Of a DNA stretch of 50,156 nucleotides, positions 8,276 to 16,813 are shown piece by piece. Position 1 is the stretch's first letter. Every line of letters begins with the position of its first letter. Both the position numbers and the translations under genes were made by a program. Under the pieces are notes generated by a model. It searched no databases. It worked only from the letters and a program-made list of their open reading frames with translations, and was not told where the DNA came from. This stretch comes from Rhodospirillaceae bacterium. GTDB lineage: Bacteria; Pseudomonadota; Alphaproteobacteria; Rhodospirillales; Rhodospirillaceae. Where the stretch lies: positions 1 through 50,156 of the forward strand of contig JADZAK010000206.1 of NCBI GenBank assembly GCA_020852595.1. The letters run 5' to 3'.

Positions 8276-8869
8276 ATGGCGGCCGCGACTTCAGATTATT
8301 TGAAGCCCATCAGCTTCCTCGTGGTGGACGACCGCGCGTACATGCGGCGGGTCATCAAGGGGATTTTAGAGACCTTGGGCTGTAAGCGCATCGACGAGGC
8401 GCACCATGGCGGTGAAGCCTTGGGCATCATGCGCACATGGGCGCCGGACATCGTCATCACCGAGTGGCTGCTGCAGCCGATGAGCGGGGTTGAGTTCCTG
8501 AAGTCGGTGCGCGCGGAGAAGAACAACAACATCCGCTTCACACCGATCATCATGATCACCTCGGAGACGCGCCGCGAGAAAGTGATTTTCGCGCGCAACG
8601 CCGGCGTCACCGAATATGTCGCGAAACCCTTCAACGCCAAAAGCCTTATCCTTCGCATCCGCGAAGTGATCGAGCGCCCCCGGCCGTTCGTCGACATCGG
8701 CGGCTACTTCGGCCCCGACCGCCGCCGCCGTTCGGAAGTGATGTCCGAAGGCGAGGAAAAGCGCGGCAAGGGTCCGCGCGTGCCGATGAGCAAGGAAGAG
8801 ATGAAGAAGAGCCTGACCCAGGAGCAGATCGACAAGCTGGTGGCCGGCGACGCCATCAAAGAAAACTAG
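8276..8869 (+). CDS. response regulator receiver protein with Glu at the phosphoacceptor site
   Basis: Single receiver domain (about residues 12-130) with a 65-residue charged tail containing FGPDRRRR, seen in alphaproteobacterial CheY-like proteins. The acidic pair Asp18-Asp19, Thr95/Ser96 and Lys117 (AKPF) are in place. The phosphoacceptor Asp is replaced by Glu63 (VITEW, where CheY has VISDW). The protein therefore cannot be phosphorylated in the normal way and may be locked in an active-like state or be a pseudo-receiver. There is no DNA-binding output domain and no adjacent kinase gene. The flavoprotein gene follows 32 nt downstream. Confidence 0.85.
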   Translation: MAAATSDYLKPISFLVVDDRAYMRRVIKGILETLGCKRIDEAHHGGEALGIMRTWAPDIVITEWLLQPMSGVEFLKSVRAEKNNNIRFTPIIMITSETRREKVIFARNAGVTEYVAKPFNAKSLILRIREVIERPRPFVDIGGYFGPDRRRRSEVMSEGEEKRGKGPRVPMSKEEMKKSLTQEQIDKLVAGDAIKEN

Positions 8870-8901
8870 CGCTCCGTCTCCGGCTTCTTCATACCGACAG
8901 C

Positions 8902-10128
8902 ATGAGCGAGAACGTTCTTATCATCGGTGCGGGCCAGGCCGGCGCGCAGACCGCGATCTTCCTGCGCCAGAATCAATTCGCGGGTCCGATCACCATGATC
9001 GGCGACGAAGCCTATGTGCCGTACGAGCGCCCGCCGCTGTCCAAAGGCTTCCTCGCGGGCGAGGTCGAACTCGAGCGCATGGCGATGCGCCCCGCCGCCT
9101 TCTACGCCGACAAGAATATCGACTTACGCCTGAAAACAACGGTTTCCCACATCGACCGCGTGCAGAAGACCGTCGGCCTTTCCACGGGAGAAGTGCTGCG
9201 CTACGGCAAGCTTGTGCTGGCTACCGGCGGGCGCGTGCGGCGGATGATCTGTCCCGGCGCCGATCTTCCCGGCGTGCACTACCTGCGTAACGCCGAGGAC
9301 GTTCTCGGATTCCGCAACCGTCTCACACCCGGCGTGAAACTCGTGATCGTCGGCGGCGGCTATATCGGCCTCGAGGTCGCGGCGGTCGCGGTGAAGCGCG
9401 GCTGCAAGGTGACGATCCTCGAGATGATGCCGCTGGTGCTGAACCGCGTCGTCGCGCCGGAGATGTCCCGGTTCTACACCGACGTCCACCGCGCCGAAGG
9501 CGTCGATATCCGCACGTCCGAAACCGTCACGGGTTTCGAAGGCGCCGGCACGCTCGCGCGGGTTCGCTGCGGCGATGGTTCGGCGATCGACGCCGATCTC
9601 GCGGTAATCGGCATCGGGATCGTTCCGAACGTGGAACTGGCGGTGGAAGCGGGGCTGCCCGTCGACAACGGCATCGTCGTCGATGAGTGCGCGCGCACCA
9701 TCGATCCCGACATCTTCGCGGCGGGCGACTGCACCAACCATCCTTCGCGCGTTGTCGGTGAGCGTCTCCGCCTTGAGTCCGTGCCCAATGCGCTCGGCCA
9801 GGGCAAGGCCGCGGCCCTCGCGATCACGGGCGCGCCGGCGGCGTACGACGAGGTGCCCTGGTTCTGGTCCGATCAGTACGATCTGAAATTGCAGATGGCG
9901 GGACTTTCAAAGCCCGGCGACCAGGTCGTGATTCGCGGGTCCCGGGAGGGGCGTAAATTCTCGGCCTGCTATCTGCGGGACGGGGTCTTCGTGGCCTGCC
10001 ACGCGGTGAACATGGCCAAGGATTTTCTTCAGTCGAAGAAGCTGATTTCCCACCGGATCAGGCCCGACCCGAGTCTGCTGGCCGACCCCGCCACCCCGCT
10101 CCAGGCTTTCATTCCGCCCGCCGGCTAA
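8902..10128 (+). CDS. FAD-dependent NAD(P)H oxidoreductase, ferredoxin/rubredoxin reductase type
   Basis: 408-residue two-dinucleotide-binding flavoprotein. The FAD-binding fold opens with VLIIGAGQAG (residues 5-14), with PYERPPLSK following as in the ferredoxin reductases of oxygenase systems. The NAD(P) fold is marked by VIVGGGYIGLEVAA in mid-protein, and a second FAD motif is DIFAAGDCTNHP. There is no redox-active disulfide. Typical partners are 2Fe-2S ferredoxins feeding cytochrome P450s or dioxygenases, but neither is present here. It probably reduces a ferredoxin encoded elsewhere. Confidence 0.88.
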   Translation: MSENVLIIGAGQAGAQTAIFLRQNQFAGPITMIGDEAYVPYERPPLSKGFLAGEVELERMAMRPAAFYADKNIDLRLKTTVSHIDRVQKTVGLSTGEVLRYGKLVLATGGRVRRMICPGADLPGVHYLRNAEDVLGFRNRLTPGVKLVIVGGGYIGLEVAAVAVKRGCKVTILEMMPLVLNRVVAPEMSRFYTDVHRAEGVDIRTSETVTGFEGAGTLARVRCGDGSAIDADLAVIGIGIVPNVELAVEAGLPVDNGIVVDECARTIDPDIFAAGDCTNHPSRVVGERLRLESVPNALGQGKAAALAITGAPAAYDEVPWFWSDQYDLKLQMAGLSKPGDQVVIRGSREGRKFSACYLRDGVFVACHAVNMAKDFLQSKKLISHRIRPDPSLLADPATPLQAFIPPAG

Positions 10129-10201
10129 CGCTAAGGCCTTACGATTTCGCGCGTTTTTGGCCCACCCTTGCACTCTTCGGTCGAGGGGTTAGGCTGGGGG
10201 C

Positions 10202-10387
10202 ATGAGCGACACCAGCACCATCAACGATCTGTCGGCCTTTCAGCAGACCCCGAGCGCCCGCGTGCGCGACCCGGGTCCGGCGACGAACGCAAACCCGCCC
10301 CCGCCGCCGCCCGATCCGTCGAAGAAGCTCCAGCAGGAGCCGAGCCCGCACCCGATGCGCGGCCAATATCTCAACTTCACGATCTAA
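10202..10387 (+). CDS. possible proline-rich microprotein (61 aa)
   Basis: Small frame with ATG at 10202, 73 nt after the flavoprotein stop and 54 nt before the malonyl-CoA synthetase start. The sequence is low complexity: Thr/Ser-rich at the start, then Pro-rich (NPPPPPPDPSKK), ending in GQYLNFTI. It has no signal peptide or membrane segment. The G-rich stretch before the ATG is too close to be a good ribosome site. It is plausible as a coding gene from position and codon use, but conservation would need to confirm it. Confidence 0.35.
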   Translation: MSDTSTINDLSAFQQTPSARVRDPGPATNANPPPPPPDPSKKLQQEPSPHPMRGQYLNFTI

Positions 10388-10441
10388 GACGCATCTCTGG
10401 CGTTGGCGGCGGCCTGCCTTTTTCCGTATGAAGACGGCGGC

Positions 10442-11971
10442 ATGACCGCGAATCTTTTTGAAATCTTCCGCACGCGCTTTCCCAAGGACGGCGCGCGCCC
10501 TTTCATCACCCGGCCCGACGGCCGCGTCTTCTCCTATGACGATCTCGACGCGATTTCGGGGCGCATCGCTGCGCTGCTGGTCGAACTGAAGGTCGCGCCG
10601 GGCGACCGCGTGGCGATGCAGGTGGAGAAATCCGCCGAAGCGGTTTTCCTCTATCTCGCGTGCTTGCGCGCCGGCGCGGTCTTCCTGCCGATGAACACCG
10701 GCTACCGCGCCGACGAGCTCGACTATTTCATCGCCGACGCGGAGCCCACACTGGTCGTTGCCGACCCCGCCTCCAAAGCGCTGATGGATGTCTGCGCCGC
10801 GCGCAAAGTGCCCCATGTGCTGACCCTGGATGCCGGCGGCCAGGGCACACTGATGAACCGGGCGGCAAGCCTCGCGCCGATCGAAGGTTCCGTCGAACGC
10901 GCTCAGACGGACCTTGCCGCGATCCTCTACTCCTCCGGCACGACCGGAAAGCCCAAGGGCGTGATGCTGAGCCACGGCAATCTCGCCGCCAACGCCAAGG
11001 CGCTCCACGAGGTCTGGAAGTTCGCACCCGATGACGTGCTGCTGCACACCCTGCCGATCTTCCATGTGCATGGCCTGTTCGTGGCGCTGAACACCGTGCT
11101 GATGAACGGCACCGGCATGATCTTCCATAGCCGTTTTACGCCCGAGGAGACGATCCGCGACCTCGGGAAAACGACGGTCTTTATGGGCGTGCCCACATAT
11201 TATGTGCGCCTTCTGGCCAACTGCGGATTCAAGGCGGACACCGCCAAGACCGTGCGCCTGTTCATCAGCGGATCGGCGCCCTTGCTGGATGAAACCTTCC
11301 GCGCCTTCCAGGACCGGACCGGCAAGCAGATTTTGGAACGCTACGGCATGACGGAAGCCTGCATCATCACCAGCGCGCACATCGACCGCGCGCGGACCGC
11401 CGGCGCCGTGGGCTGGCCGCTGCCCGGCCTGATATTGCGCATCGCCGACGAGACCAATCAGCCGGTGCCGAGCGGCACGACCGGCGAAATCCAGATCAAA
11501 GGCCCGAGCGTCTTCCGCGGTTACTGGCGCAAGCCGGAGAAGACCGCCGAGGACTTCACCGTCGACGGTTTCTTCAAGACGGGCGATCTGGCCCAACTCG
11601 ACCCGGATGGCATGGTGAATATCGTTGGGCGCGCCAAGGATATGATGATCTCGGGCGGCTTTAACGTGTACCCGAAGGAAATCGAAACCGTGATCGACGG
11701 GTTGCCCGGCGTTGCCGAATCCGCCGTGGTCGGCATGCCGCATCCGGATTTCGGCGAGGCGGGTCTGGCCATCGTCACCATGAACGCCGGCGCGGCGGCG
11801 CCGTCGCCCGAGGCCGTGCGCGCGGCGCTGAAAGACTCGCTGGCGAGTTACAAGATTCCCAAGATGATCGTCTTCGCCGAGGCTCTGCCGCGCAACACGA
11901 TGGGAAAGGTTCAGAAGAACCTGTTGCGCCACGATTACCGCGCCGCGTGGGACGCGAATCTGAAAGCCTAG
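10442..11971 (+). CDS. matB: malonyl-CoA synthetase (acyl-AMP ligase)
   Basis: ATP-dependent ligation of malonate to CoA via a malonyl-AMP intermediate. The 509-residue protein has the ANL superfamily P-loop YSSGTTGKPKG (about 163-173), the A5 motif ERYGMTEA, GEIQIKGPSVFRGYW, the hinge region TGDLAQLDPDG ... VGRAKDMMISGG, and the C-terminal catalytic lysine in MGKVQKN. RGYWRKPEKTAEDF plus FFKTGDLA matches the MatB type closely. ATG at 10442 gives the standard N-terminus. No malonyl-CoA decarboxylase or malonate transporter is adjacent, so it probably supplies malonyl-CoA or detoxifies malonate on its own. The stop abuts the convergent lipoprotein gene. Confidence 0.85.
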   Translation: MTANLFEIFRTRFPKDGARPFITRPDGRVFSYDDLDAISGRIAALLVELKVAPGDRVAMQVEKSAEAVFLYLACLRAGAVFLPMNTGYRADELDYFIADAEPTLVVADPASKALMDVCAARKVPHVLTLDAGGQGTLMNRAASLAPIEGSVERAQTDLAAILYSSGTTGKPKGVMLSHGNLAANAKALHEVWKFAPDDVLLHTLPIFHVHGLFVALNTVLMNGTGMIFHSRFTPEETIRDLGKTTVFMGVPTYYVRLLANCGFKADTAKTVRLFISGSAPLLDETFRAFQDRTGKQILERYGMTEACIITSAHIDRARTAGAVGWPLPGLILRIADETNQPVPSGTTGEIQIKGPSVFRGYWRKPEKTAEDFTVDGFFKTGDLAQLDPDGMVNIVGRAKDMMISGGFNVYPKEIETVIDGLPGVAESAVVGMPHPDFGEAGLAIVTMNAGAAAPSPEAVRAALKDSLASYKIPKMIVFAEALPRNTMGKVQKNLLRHDYRAAWDANLKA

Positions 11972-12424
11972 CTACTGCGCGCTTTTGGGCGCGACCACCA
12001 TGTCCACCTGCGTCGAACCCATCACCGAGCCGCGGCGGATGTTGATGGTGGCCATGCGGCTTGTGCTTTCCGACGTGAAGGTCAGCAGGCTGTTGTCCGA
12101 ACGCATGGCGGAGATTTCCACCCAGCCGAAGTTCGGCATTTCCCGGTGCAGGAAATCGAACACTTCATCGGCCGACCCCGAGGCCGTGTAGGTCAGACGG
12201 CCCAACCACCTGTCGTCGGTCCCGAAGATCATGGTGCGGGCCGGGTCCACTTTGTAACCCGCCGGCAGCGCCGTTCCCTTTGCGAGGATCGCGACTTGGG
12301 CCGTTGAGCCCGCCGCGGCGGCGTTATCGGCCGCGGACGGCGCGCTGTTCGCGGTCACCGCCGGCCCGTCGGAACAGGCCCCAAGAGTCAAAAGCAGAGC
12401 AAGCGCGGGCGCGCGACGGAACAT
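11972..12424 (-). CDS. putative lipoprotein, unknown function
   Basis: From ATG 12424 the protein begins MFRRAPALALLLTLGACSDG, a clean lipoprotein signal with lipobox LGAC, so Cys16 would be lipidated. An Ala/Ser-rich linker follows, then a globular domain (FGTDDRWLGRLTYTASGSA ... FLHREMPNFGWVE) that resembles DUF4156/BamC-like small folds in periplasmic lipoproteins. No catalytic residues are evident. The gene is convergent with matB with no gap. It is probably outer-membrane or periplasmic, and the role is unknown. Confidence 0.7.
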   Translation of the reverse strand: MFRRAPALALLLTLGACSDGPAVTANSAPSAADNAAAAGSTAQVAILAKGTALPAGYKVDPARTMIFGTDDRWLGRLTYTASGSADEVFDFLHREMPNFGWVEISAMRSDNSLLTFTSESTSRMATINIRRGSVMGSTQVDMVVAPKSAQ

Positions 12425-12477
12425 GACTCCCCCTTGAAGAAAACGTGACAGGGACCAGCCTATCACAAAACGGCGCG

Positions 12478-13185
12478 TCAAGCTGCGAGTTCCGGAAAGT
12501 AACGCGCGAACATGCGGCCGAAGTGGTCAACGAGGCTGCGGTGCTTGAGCGCCGCGATCTTCAACGGATTGTCCCAGGGCGAGCGGATGATGTTGCCGAC
12601 ATAGGAATAGAGACAGGCGTCGAGCACGGTCGGCTCATCGCCGAACGCATAAGGGCGCGTGCCCAGCCAATGCGCGGCGGCCTGCAAATCGGAAATTCCA
12701 AGCTGCCAGATAACCTCCGGAGGATGGCGGCCGATGCCCTGGGCATGCAAGGCGCGTTGATAACGCCGGCGACCCACCCAAGCTGCGATGCCGGCGAGCG
12801 CGGGCGGAATGCCGAGATCTTTCAGAAACCGGCGCCGGAGTTCGGCCGGCTGCGCGACCCAGCGGCCATAGACCGCCACCCAGTAAAGATGTTCGTCGAG
12901 CATGCGCTGGAACGCGACCGATTCACCGCGTTGGGCCAACGTCAGCTTGCCGTCCACCGGGTGACCGAAGCGGTTTTCAAGCGCGGCGACGATGCGGCTG
13001 GAGTCCGTCAAGGTTTCACCGTCGATGACGATATAGGGGCATTTGCCGGTGGCCGAGCCCGGCCGCAGCACCGCGCGCGCTTCATAGTGAAGCCCCGCCA
13101 TGCGCAGATAGGTCTCGAGCTTCATGCAGAAGGGACTGGGATTGGGCAGGCCGTTCAGCGGCCGGAATTGATAAAGCGTAATCAC
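12478..13185 (-). CDS. glutathione S-transferase-like protein of the metaxin/Faxc type
   Basis: About 235 residues. The N-terminal thioredoxin-like half contains SPFCMKLETYLRMAGLHYE, a pattern characteristic of Faxc/metaxin-type GSTs, then KCPYIVIDGETLTDSSRI (cis-Pro and Ser region). The all-helical C-terminal half carries DEPTVLDACLYSYVGNI. The GTG at 13185 is chosen because GGAGG sits 6 nt upstream and the GTGA overlap with the ABC transporter stop indicates translational coupling. Biochemical activity of bacterial members is not established. Coupling to an ABC exporter suggests a joint role in handling a substrate, which is inference. Confidence 0.75.
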   Translation of the reverse strand: MITLYQFRPLNGLPNPSPFCMKLETYLRMAGLHYEARAVLRPGSATGKCPYIVIDGETLTDSSRIVAALENRFGHPVDGKLTLAQRGESVAFQRMLDEHLYWVAVYGRWVAQPAELRRRFLKDLGIPPALAGIAAWVGRRRYQRALHAQGIGRHPPEVIWQLGISDLQAAAHWLGTRPYAFGDEPTVLDACLYSYVGNIIRSPWDNPLKIAALKHRSLVDHFGRMFARYFPELAA

Positions 13186-14990
13186 ATGAAACCTCCGGCC
13201 TGGCGCTGCCACAGCTTGGCGTAGACACCGCCCGCCGCCAGCAGCTCGGCGTGCGTTCCCTGCTCGGCGATCCGGCCCTTGTCGAGCACCACGATCCGGT
13301 CGAGATGCGCAATGGTGGACAGGCGGTGCGCGATCGCGATGACCGTGCGCCCCTTCATGAGCGCGAGCAGGCCATCTTGAATCAGATGTTCCGCCTCGCT
13401 GTCCAGTGAAGACGTCGCTTCATCGAGAAGAAGGATCGGCGCGTTCTTGAGGAAGGCGCGCGCGATGGCCACACGCTGGCGTTCGCCGCCGGACAGCTTC
13501 ATGCCCTTTTCGCCCACGACGGAATCGTAGCCTTGCTCACGCCCGGCGATGAACTCATGGCAATGCGCGCGCTTCGCGGCCGCGATCACTTCGTCGTCGC
13601 GGGCATCGGGCCGGCTATAGCGGATATTGTCGCGCACCGAGCGGTGGAAGATGCTGGGGTTCTGGGGCACTTCACCGATGCAATCGTGCAGGGAGTCCCA
13701 GCTCACCCGCGCGATGTCCTGCCCGTCGATGACGATGCGCCCGCTTTCATAAATGAATTGTCTGCGCAGGAGCTTGATGAGCGTGCTTTTGCCCGCGCCG
13801 GAAGGCCCGACGAGGCCGACGCGTTCACCGGGCTTTATGGAGAGCGAGAAATCCGTGAACACCGGCGCGCCGTCCGCATAGGAGAAGGTCACCCGCTCGA
13901 AGGCGACCGCTCCGCCGCGCACATGAAGCGGCGCCGCGCCGGGCGGATCGACGATTTCATGCGACGCGAGCACGGTCGTCAGCGCCTCGCTGAGAATGCC
14001 GTAATACTCGAAGTAGACGAAAAGATTGTCGCCCAGGGTGCGGATGGTCGCGGCCACCGTGAAGGACAGCATCAGGACGGTGGTGAAGGCGCCGACCGAC
14101 ATCGTACCCGCGAGAGCGGCTTGCAGACTCTCCCAAACCAGCCACGCGATGAAAGCCACGCTGAACACATGCAGCGTCATGCGCATGGCCGAAAGAGACA
14201 GGCGCAATTTGAGATGCGCCGCGCGCTCGGCGGCATTGAAAGGCTGCATGGTCGCGCGTTCATAGACCGCGCGGGCAAAACTGCGCACGACGTCCCAGTT
14301 GGTGACGGAATCCACCATGCGCCCAACCACGTCGGCCGCGGCCTTTGCATGCGCCTTGGCGAAATGGCGCATCCGCTGCGCCGTCAACACGGCGATGGCC
14401 GTGAACGCCGTCAAGAAAATGCAGAACGGCGCCAAGAGATCGGGCGCCTGATGCAGGATCATGACGACGGTGATCGTCAGCATGACCCCAAGACGCACGA
14501 CGTTGGTGCACAGGTAATCGATGATGATCATGGCCGCGTTGCCGGCCTGGCGGATCTTCTGCACCAGGCCGCCGCTGGCGTTGTCCATGAAATAGCGCGG
14601 CGCGTGGCCATGCAGATAAGCGAACATCTCGTCCTGCATGTGCAAACGAAGGTCCGTGAGCCTCATCTGCGAATAGGAGGCGTAGAGATGCGCGAACACA
14701 TACGTGCCGAACCAGGTGACGCAGAGCGCGGCGAACCACGGCACGACGCGCGCGATGCCCCCGGCTTGTGCCTGCGTCAGGCCTTGAACGAGCTGGCCGA
14801 TGAAGTAGGGCTGTAAAGTCTCAAGCGCGGTCCAGATACTCATGAGCACGACCATGCCCGTGAGCGGCCGCAGAAAGCCGGCGCGCAGATAGTGGAAGAT
14901 ATAGCGGAAGGGCGTGCGCGGCGGCGCGGGGCTGGCGATTGGAAGCACTTCGATAACCGCGTCCGGGCGCGGGGCAGATTCATCGGACAT
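13182..14990 (-). CDS. ABC transporter, fused permease and ATPase (MsbA/Atm1-like exporter half)
   Basis: 602-residue half-transporter. The transmembrane domain spans about residues 30-330 with six hydrophobic segments. The ATPase domain starts near 350 and has Walker A GPSGAGKST at 395-403, the Q-loop in VPQNPSIF, signature LSGGERQR at 499-506, Walker B ILLLDEATSSLD at 519-530, and the switch His in AIAHRLSTI. It presumably works as a homodimer in the inner membrane exporting lipids, peptides or thiol conjugates. Its stop overlaps the GTG start of the downstream GST-like gene by two bases (GTGA). Confidence 0.88.
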   Translation of the reverse strand: MSDESAPRPDAVIEVLPIASPAPPRTPFRYIFHYLRAGFLRPLTGMVVLMSIWTALETLQPYFIGQLVQGLTQAQAGGIARVVPWFAALCVTWFGTYVFAHLYASYSQMRLTDLRLHMQDEMFAYLHGHAPRYFMDNASGGLVQKIRQAGNAAMIIIDYLCTNVVRLGVMLTITVVMILHQAPDLLAPFCIFLTAFTAIAVLTAQRMRHFAKAHAKAAADVVGRMVDSVTNWDVVRSFARAVYERATMQPFNAAERAAHLKLRLSLSAMRMTLHVFSVAFIAWLVWESLQAALAGTMSVGAFTTVLMLSFTVAATIRTLGDNLFVYFEYYGILSEALTTVLASHEIVDPPGAAPLHVRGGAVAFERVTFSYADGAPVFTDFSLSIKPGERVGLVGPSGAGKSTLIKLLRRQFIYESGRIVIDGQDIARVSWDSLHDCIGEVPQNPSIFHRSVRDNIRYSRPDARDDEVIAAAKRAHCHEFIAGREQGYDSVVGEKGMKLSGGERQRVAIARAFLKNAPILLLDEATSSLDSEAEHLIQDGLLALMKGRTVIAIAHRLSTIAHLDRIVVLDKGRIAEQGTHAELLAAGGVYAKLWQRQAGGFM

Positions 14991-15007
14991 CGGACGAGTA
15001 TAAAAGA

Positions 15008-15034
15008 AAAAGGCCGGTCGCGGCCCGGCCTTTT
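15008..15034 (-). terminator. rho-independent terminator of the CHRD gene
   Basis: A 10-bp perfect stem AAAAGGCCGG / CCGGCCTTTT with a 7-nt loop lies between the CHRD stop and the ABC transporter start. On the minus strand it is followed by a T-rich run (TTTTTCTTTTA). It separates the CHRD transcript from the downstream ABC gene. Confidence 0.75.
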
Positions 15035-15055
15035 CGTCTCGCGTGCGCGTGGGCT

Positions 15056-15496
15056 TTATTTGGAGACTTGGCCGCGCACTTCACCGCCCTTGTTCATGGC
15101 GGTATGAACGTTGACGTACATCTTGCCGGCGTTGAGGTCGGCGATCTGGGCGTCGGTCAGAGTGGCCTTGCCGGTCAGCGGGCTCTTCGGCGCCGTACCT
15201 TGCACGCCGAGCTGCACGACGACACCGGCGTTCGCGCCCTTATCGGCCGGGCCGTGCACATGGGCGGCGACCGCATCGCCGGTCAGACCTTCCCAGGTCA
15301 CGGTCCAGGTGATTTCCTTGGTGGACGGATTGAGCACGAGCTCGGCATGGCCTTTTCCGGGACTGGCGTTCGGCGGCACTTCCTCGGCGGAGGTAAGGTT
15401 CGCGGTGTACTTCACCGTCGCGTCGGCGGCTTGCACGCCGAAAGACATTCCGACGGCGAAGAGAGCGCCGGCGGCCAGTTGGAACAGCTTGCTCAT
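15056..15496 (-). CDS. CHRD domain-containing exported protein
   Basis: 146 residues from ATG 15496. The signal peptide MSKLFQLAAGALFAVGMSFG continues to a probable cleavage after VQAA. The mature protein is a single CHRD domain: an opening strand YTANLTSAEEVPPN, the central AAHVHGPA motif, and a closing MYVNVHTAMNKGGEVRGQV. Bacterial CHRD proteins are periplasmic or secreted and their function is unclear. The gene is monocistronic, with its own terminator and a promoter region shared with the divergent DUF1428 gene. Confidence 0.85.
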   Translation of the reverse strand: MSKLFQLAAGALFAVGMSFGVQAADATVKYTANLTSAEEVPPNASPGKGHAELVLNPSTKEITWTVTWEGLTGDAVAAHVHGPADKGANAGVVVQLGVQGTAPKSPLTGKATLTDAQIADLNAGKMYVNVHTAMNKGGEVRGQVSK

Positions 15497-15741
15497 GAGA
15501 TCCTCCCACTTGCTTGTATGATTGCGGCGGTGCGCCGCGCGCGTCCAGGGCGAGGCAGAGGATAGTCCCTCTATCCGGGGTGTCCAGGCGATTTGAGAAA
15601 AAACCAACCATTGCACGGGGTTGTGACGCGGAGCTGCAATACGCGCGCGACGCCTTTGTCACCCACTATCAATTGACAGTGCCGGCCGGCAGACGGCAGG
15701 ACATAGATGGCCTGGGAGTACATATGAAGAAGGAGAAGACG

Positions 15742-16101
15742 ATGCCTTACGTCGATGGATTCGTTCTGCCGGTTCCGAAAAAGAACGTAAAAAAGTACAA
15801 AGCCTTGGCCACCAAGGCGGGCAAGATCTGGATGGAGTTCGGCGCGCTTCAGTTCCGCGAGTGCGTGGCCGACGATGTGAAGCCGGGCAAACTCACGTCT
15901 TTTCCCCAAAGCGTGAAACTCAAGAAGGACGAAACGGTGATATTCTCCTGGATCGTCTACAAGTCGCGTAAAGACCGCGACCGCATCAACAAGAAGGTGA
16001 TGATGGACCCGCGCCTGGCCAAGATGATGCAAGGCAACAAGAATCCGTTCGACGGCAAGCGTATGATCTACGGCGGCTTCACCACCCTCGTTGATCTCTA
16101 G
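15742..16101 (+). CDS. DUF1428 family protein
   Basis: 119-residue cytosolic protein of the DUF1428 (YbaA-like, dimeric alpha/beta barrel) family. It begins MPYVDGFVLPVPKKN, the diagnostic start of the family, and contains FGALQFRECVADDV and MIYGGFTTLVDL. The ATG at 15742 has AAGGAG at a suitable distance. An ATG six codons upstream (15724) is possible but less likely. The 245 nt before it, shared with the divergent CHRD gene, contain a TTGACA at 15673 without a convincing -10. The function of the family is not known. Confidence 0.85.
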   Translation: MPYVDGFVLPVPKKNVKKYKALATKAGKIWMEFGALQFRECVADDVKPGKLTSFPQSVKLKKDETVIFSWIVYKSRKDRDRINKKVMMDPRLAKMMQGNKNPFDGKRMIYGGFTTLVDL

Positions 16102-16121
16102 ACCGATCGAGGCCGCGCGCC

Positions 16122-16808
16122 ATGCCGCTCACGCTCTACTTCCATCCGTTTTCGTCCTATTGCCAGAAAGCGCTCATCGCGCTTTACGAAAACCAAACCC
16201 CGTTTACGCCGAAGATCATCAATCTCGGCGACCCGGCGTCGGCGAACGAGCTGAAGCGTGTATGGCCTTTGGGCCGTTTTCCCGTGTTGCGGGACGAAGT
16301 CCGCGGCGAAACGATCCCGGAATCGAGCATTATCGTCGAGTATCTCGCCCAGCATTATCCGGGGCCGGTCGCGCTGGTCCCGGATGATGCGGAGCTTGCG
16401 CGCAAGGTGCGCGGCCTCGACAGATTCTTCGATCTCTACATCAACGATCCGATGGCCAAGATGGTGGTCGACAATTTCCGCCCCGCGGGAAAGAACGATC
16501 CGTACGGGGTCGAGACCGCGCGAAACCTGCTTCTCACCGCCTACGGGATTCTGGAGGCGGAATTGGGCGAGAAGACCTGGGCGGCGGGCGAAGCGTTCAC
16601 CATGGCCGACTGCGCCGCGGCGCCTTTCCTGTTCTACGCGAACCTCATGGTTCCGCTTGAGGGCCATCCGCGCGTTCGGGCGTATTACAATAGACTGGCG
16701 AAACGCCCCTCGTTTATGCGCGCTCTGACCGAAGCCCAGCCCTACAACAAGGGCGTGCCCTTCGAGAGCGCGTACACGGCTGAATTCAACCACCTCACGA
16801 AAGTGTAA
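16122..16808 (+). CDS. glutathione S-transferase family protein
   Basis: 228 residues with a thioredoxin-like N-terminal domain (LTLYFHPFSSYCQKALIAL, then GRFPVLRDE with the cis-Pro and PESSIIVEYL with the glutathione-contacting Glu/Ser) and a helical C-terminal domain (AGEAFTMADCAAAPFLFY). Ser/Cys in the FSSYCQ segment is the likely catalytic region. It starts 20 nt after the DUF1428 stop and ends 5 nt before the pirin gene, so it is part of a run of tightly spaced genes on the plus strand. The substrate is not predictable. Confidence 0.85.
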   Translation: MPLTLYFHPFSSYCQKALIALYENQTPFTPKIINLGDPASANELKRVWPLGRFPVLRDEVRGETIPESSIIVEYLAQHYPGPVALVPDDAELARKVRGLDRFFDLYINDPMAKMVVDNFRPAGKNDPYGVETARNLLLTAYGILEAELGEKTWAAGEAFTMADCAAAPFLFYANLMVPLEGHPRVRAYYNRLAKRPSFMRALTEAQPYNKGVPFESAYTAEFNHLTKV

Positions 16809-16813
16809 AAAGA

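Noticed and set aside
10139-11932. 597-codon minus-strand frame opposite matB
   Set aside because: Composition is His/Arg/Gly/Asp-rich without motifs; the plus strand has all ANL ligase motifs. Antisense shadow.
13533-14816. Plus-strand frame opposite the ABC transporter gene
   Set aside because: Low-complexity Arg/His-rich translation; the minus strand has complete Walker and signature motifs.
15673-15678. TTGACA as promoter of the DUF1428 gene
   Set aside because: No acceptable -10 hexamer at 16-18 nt spacing.
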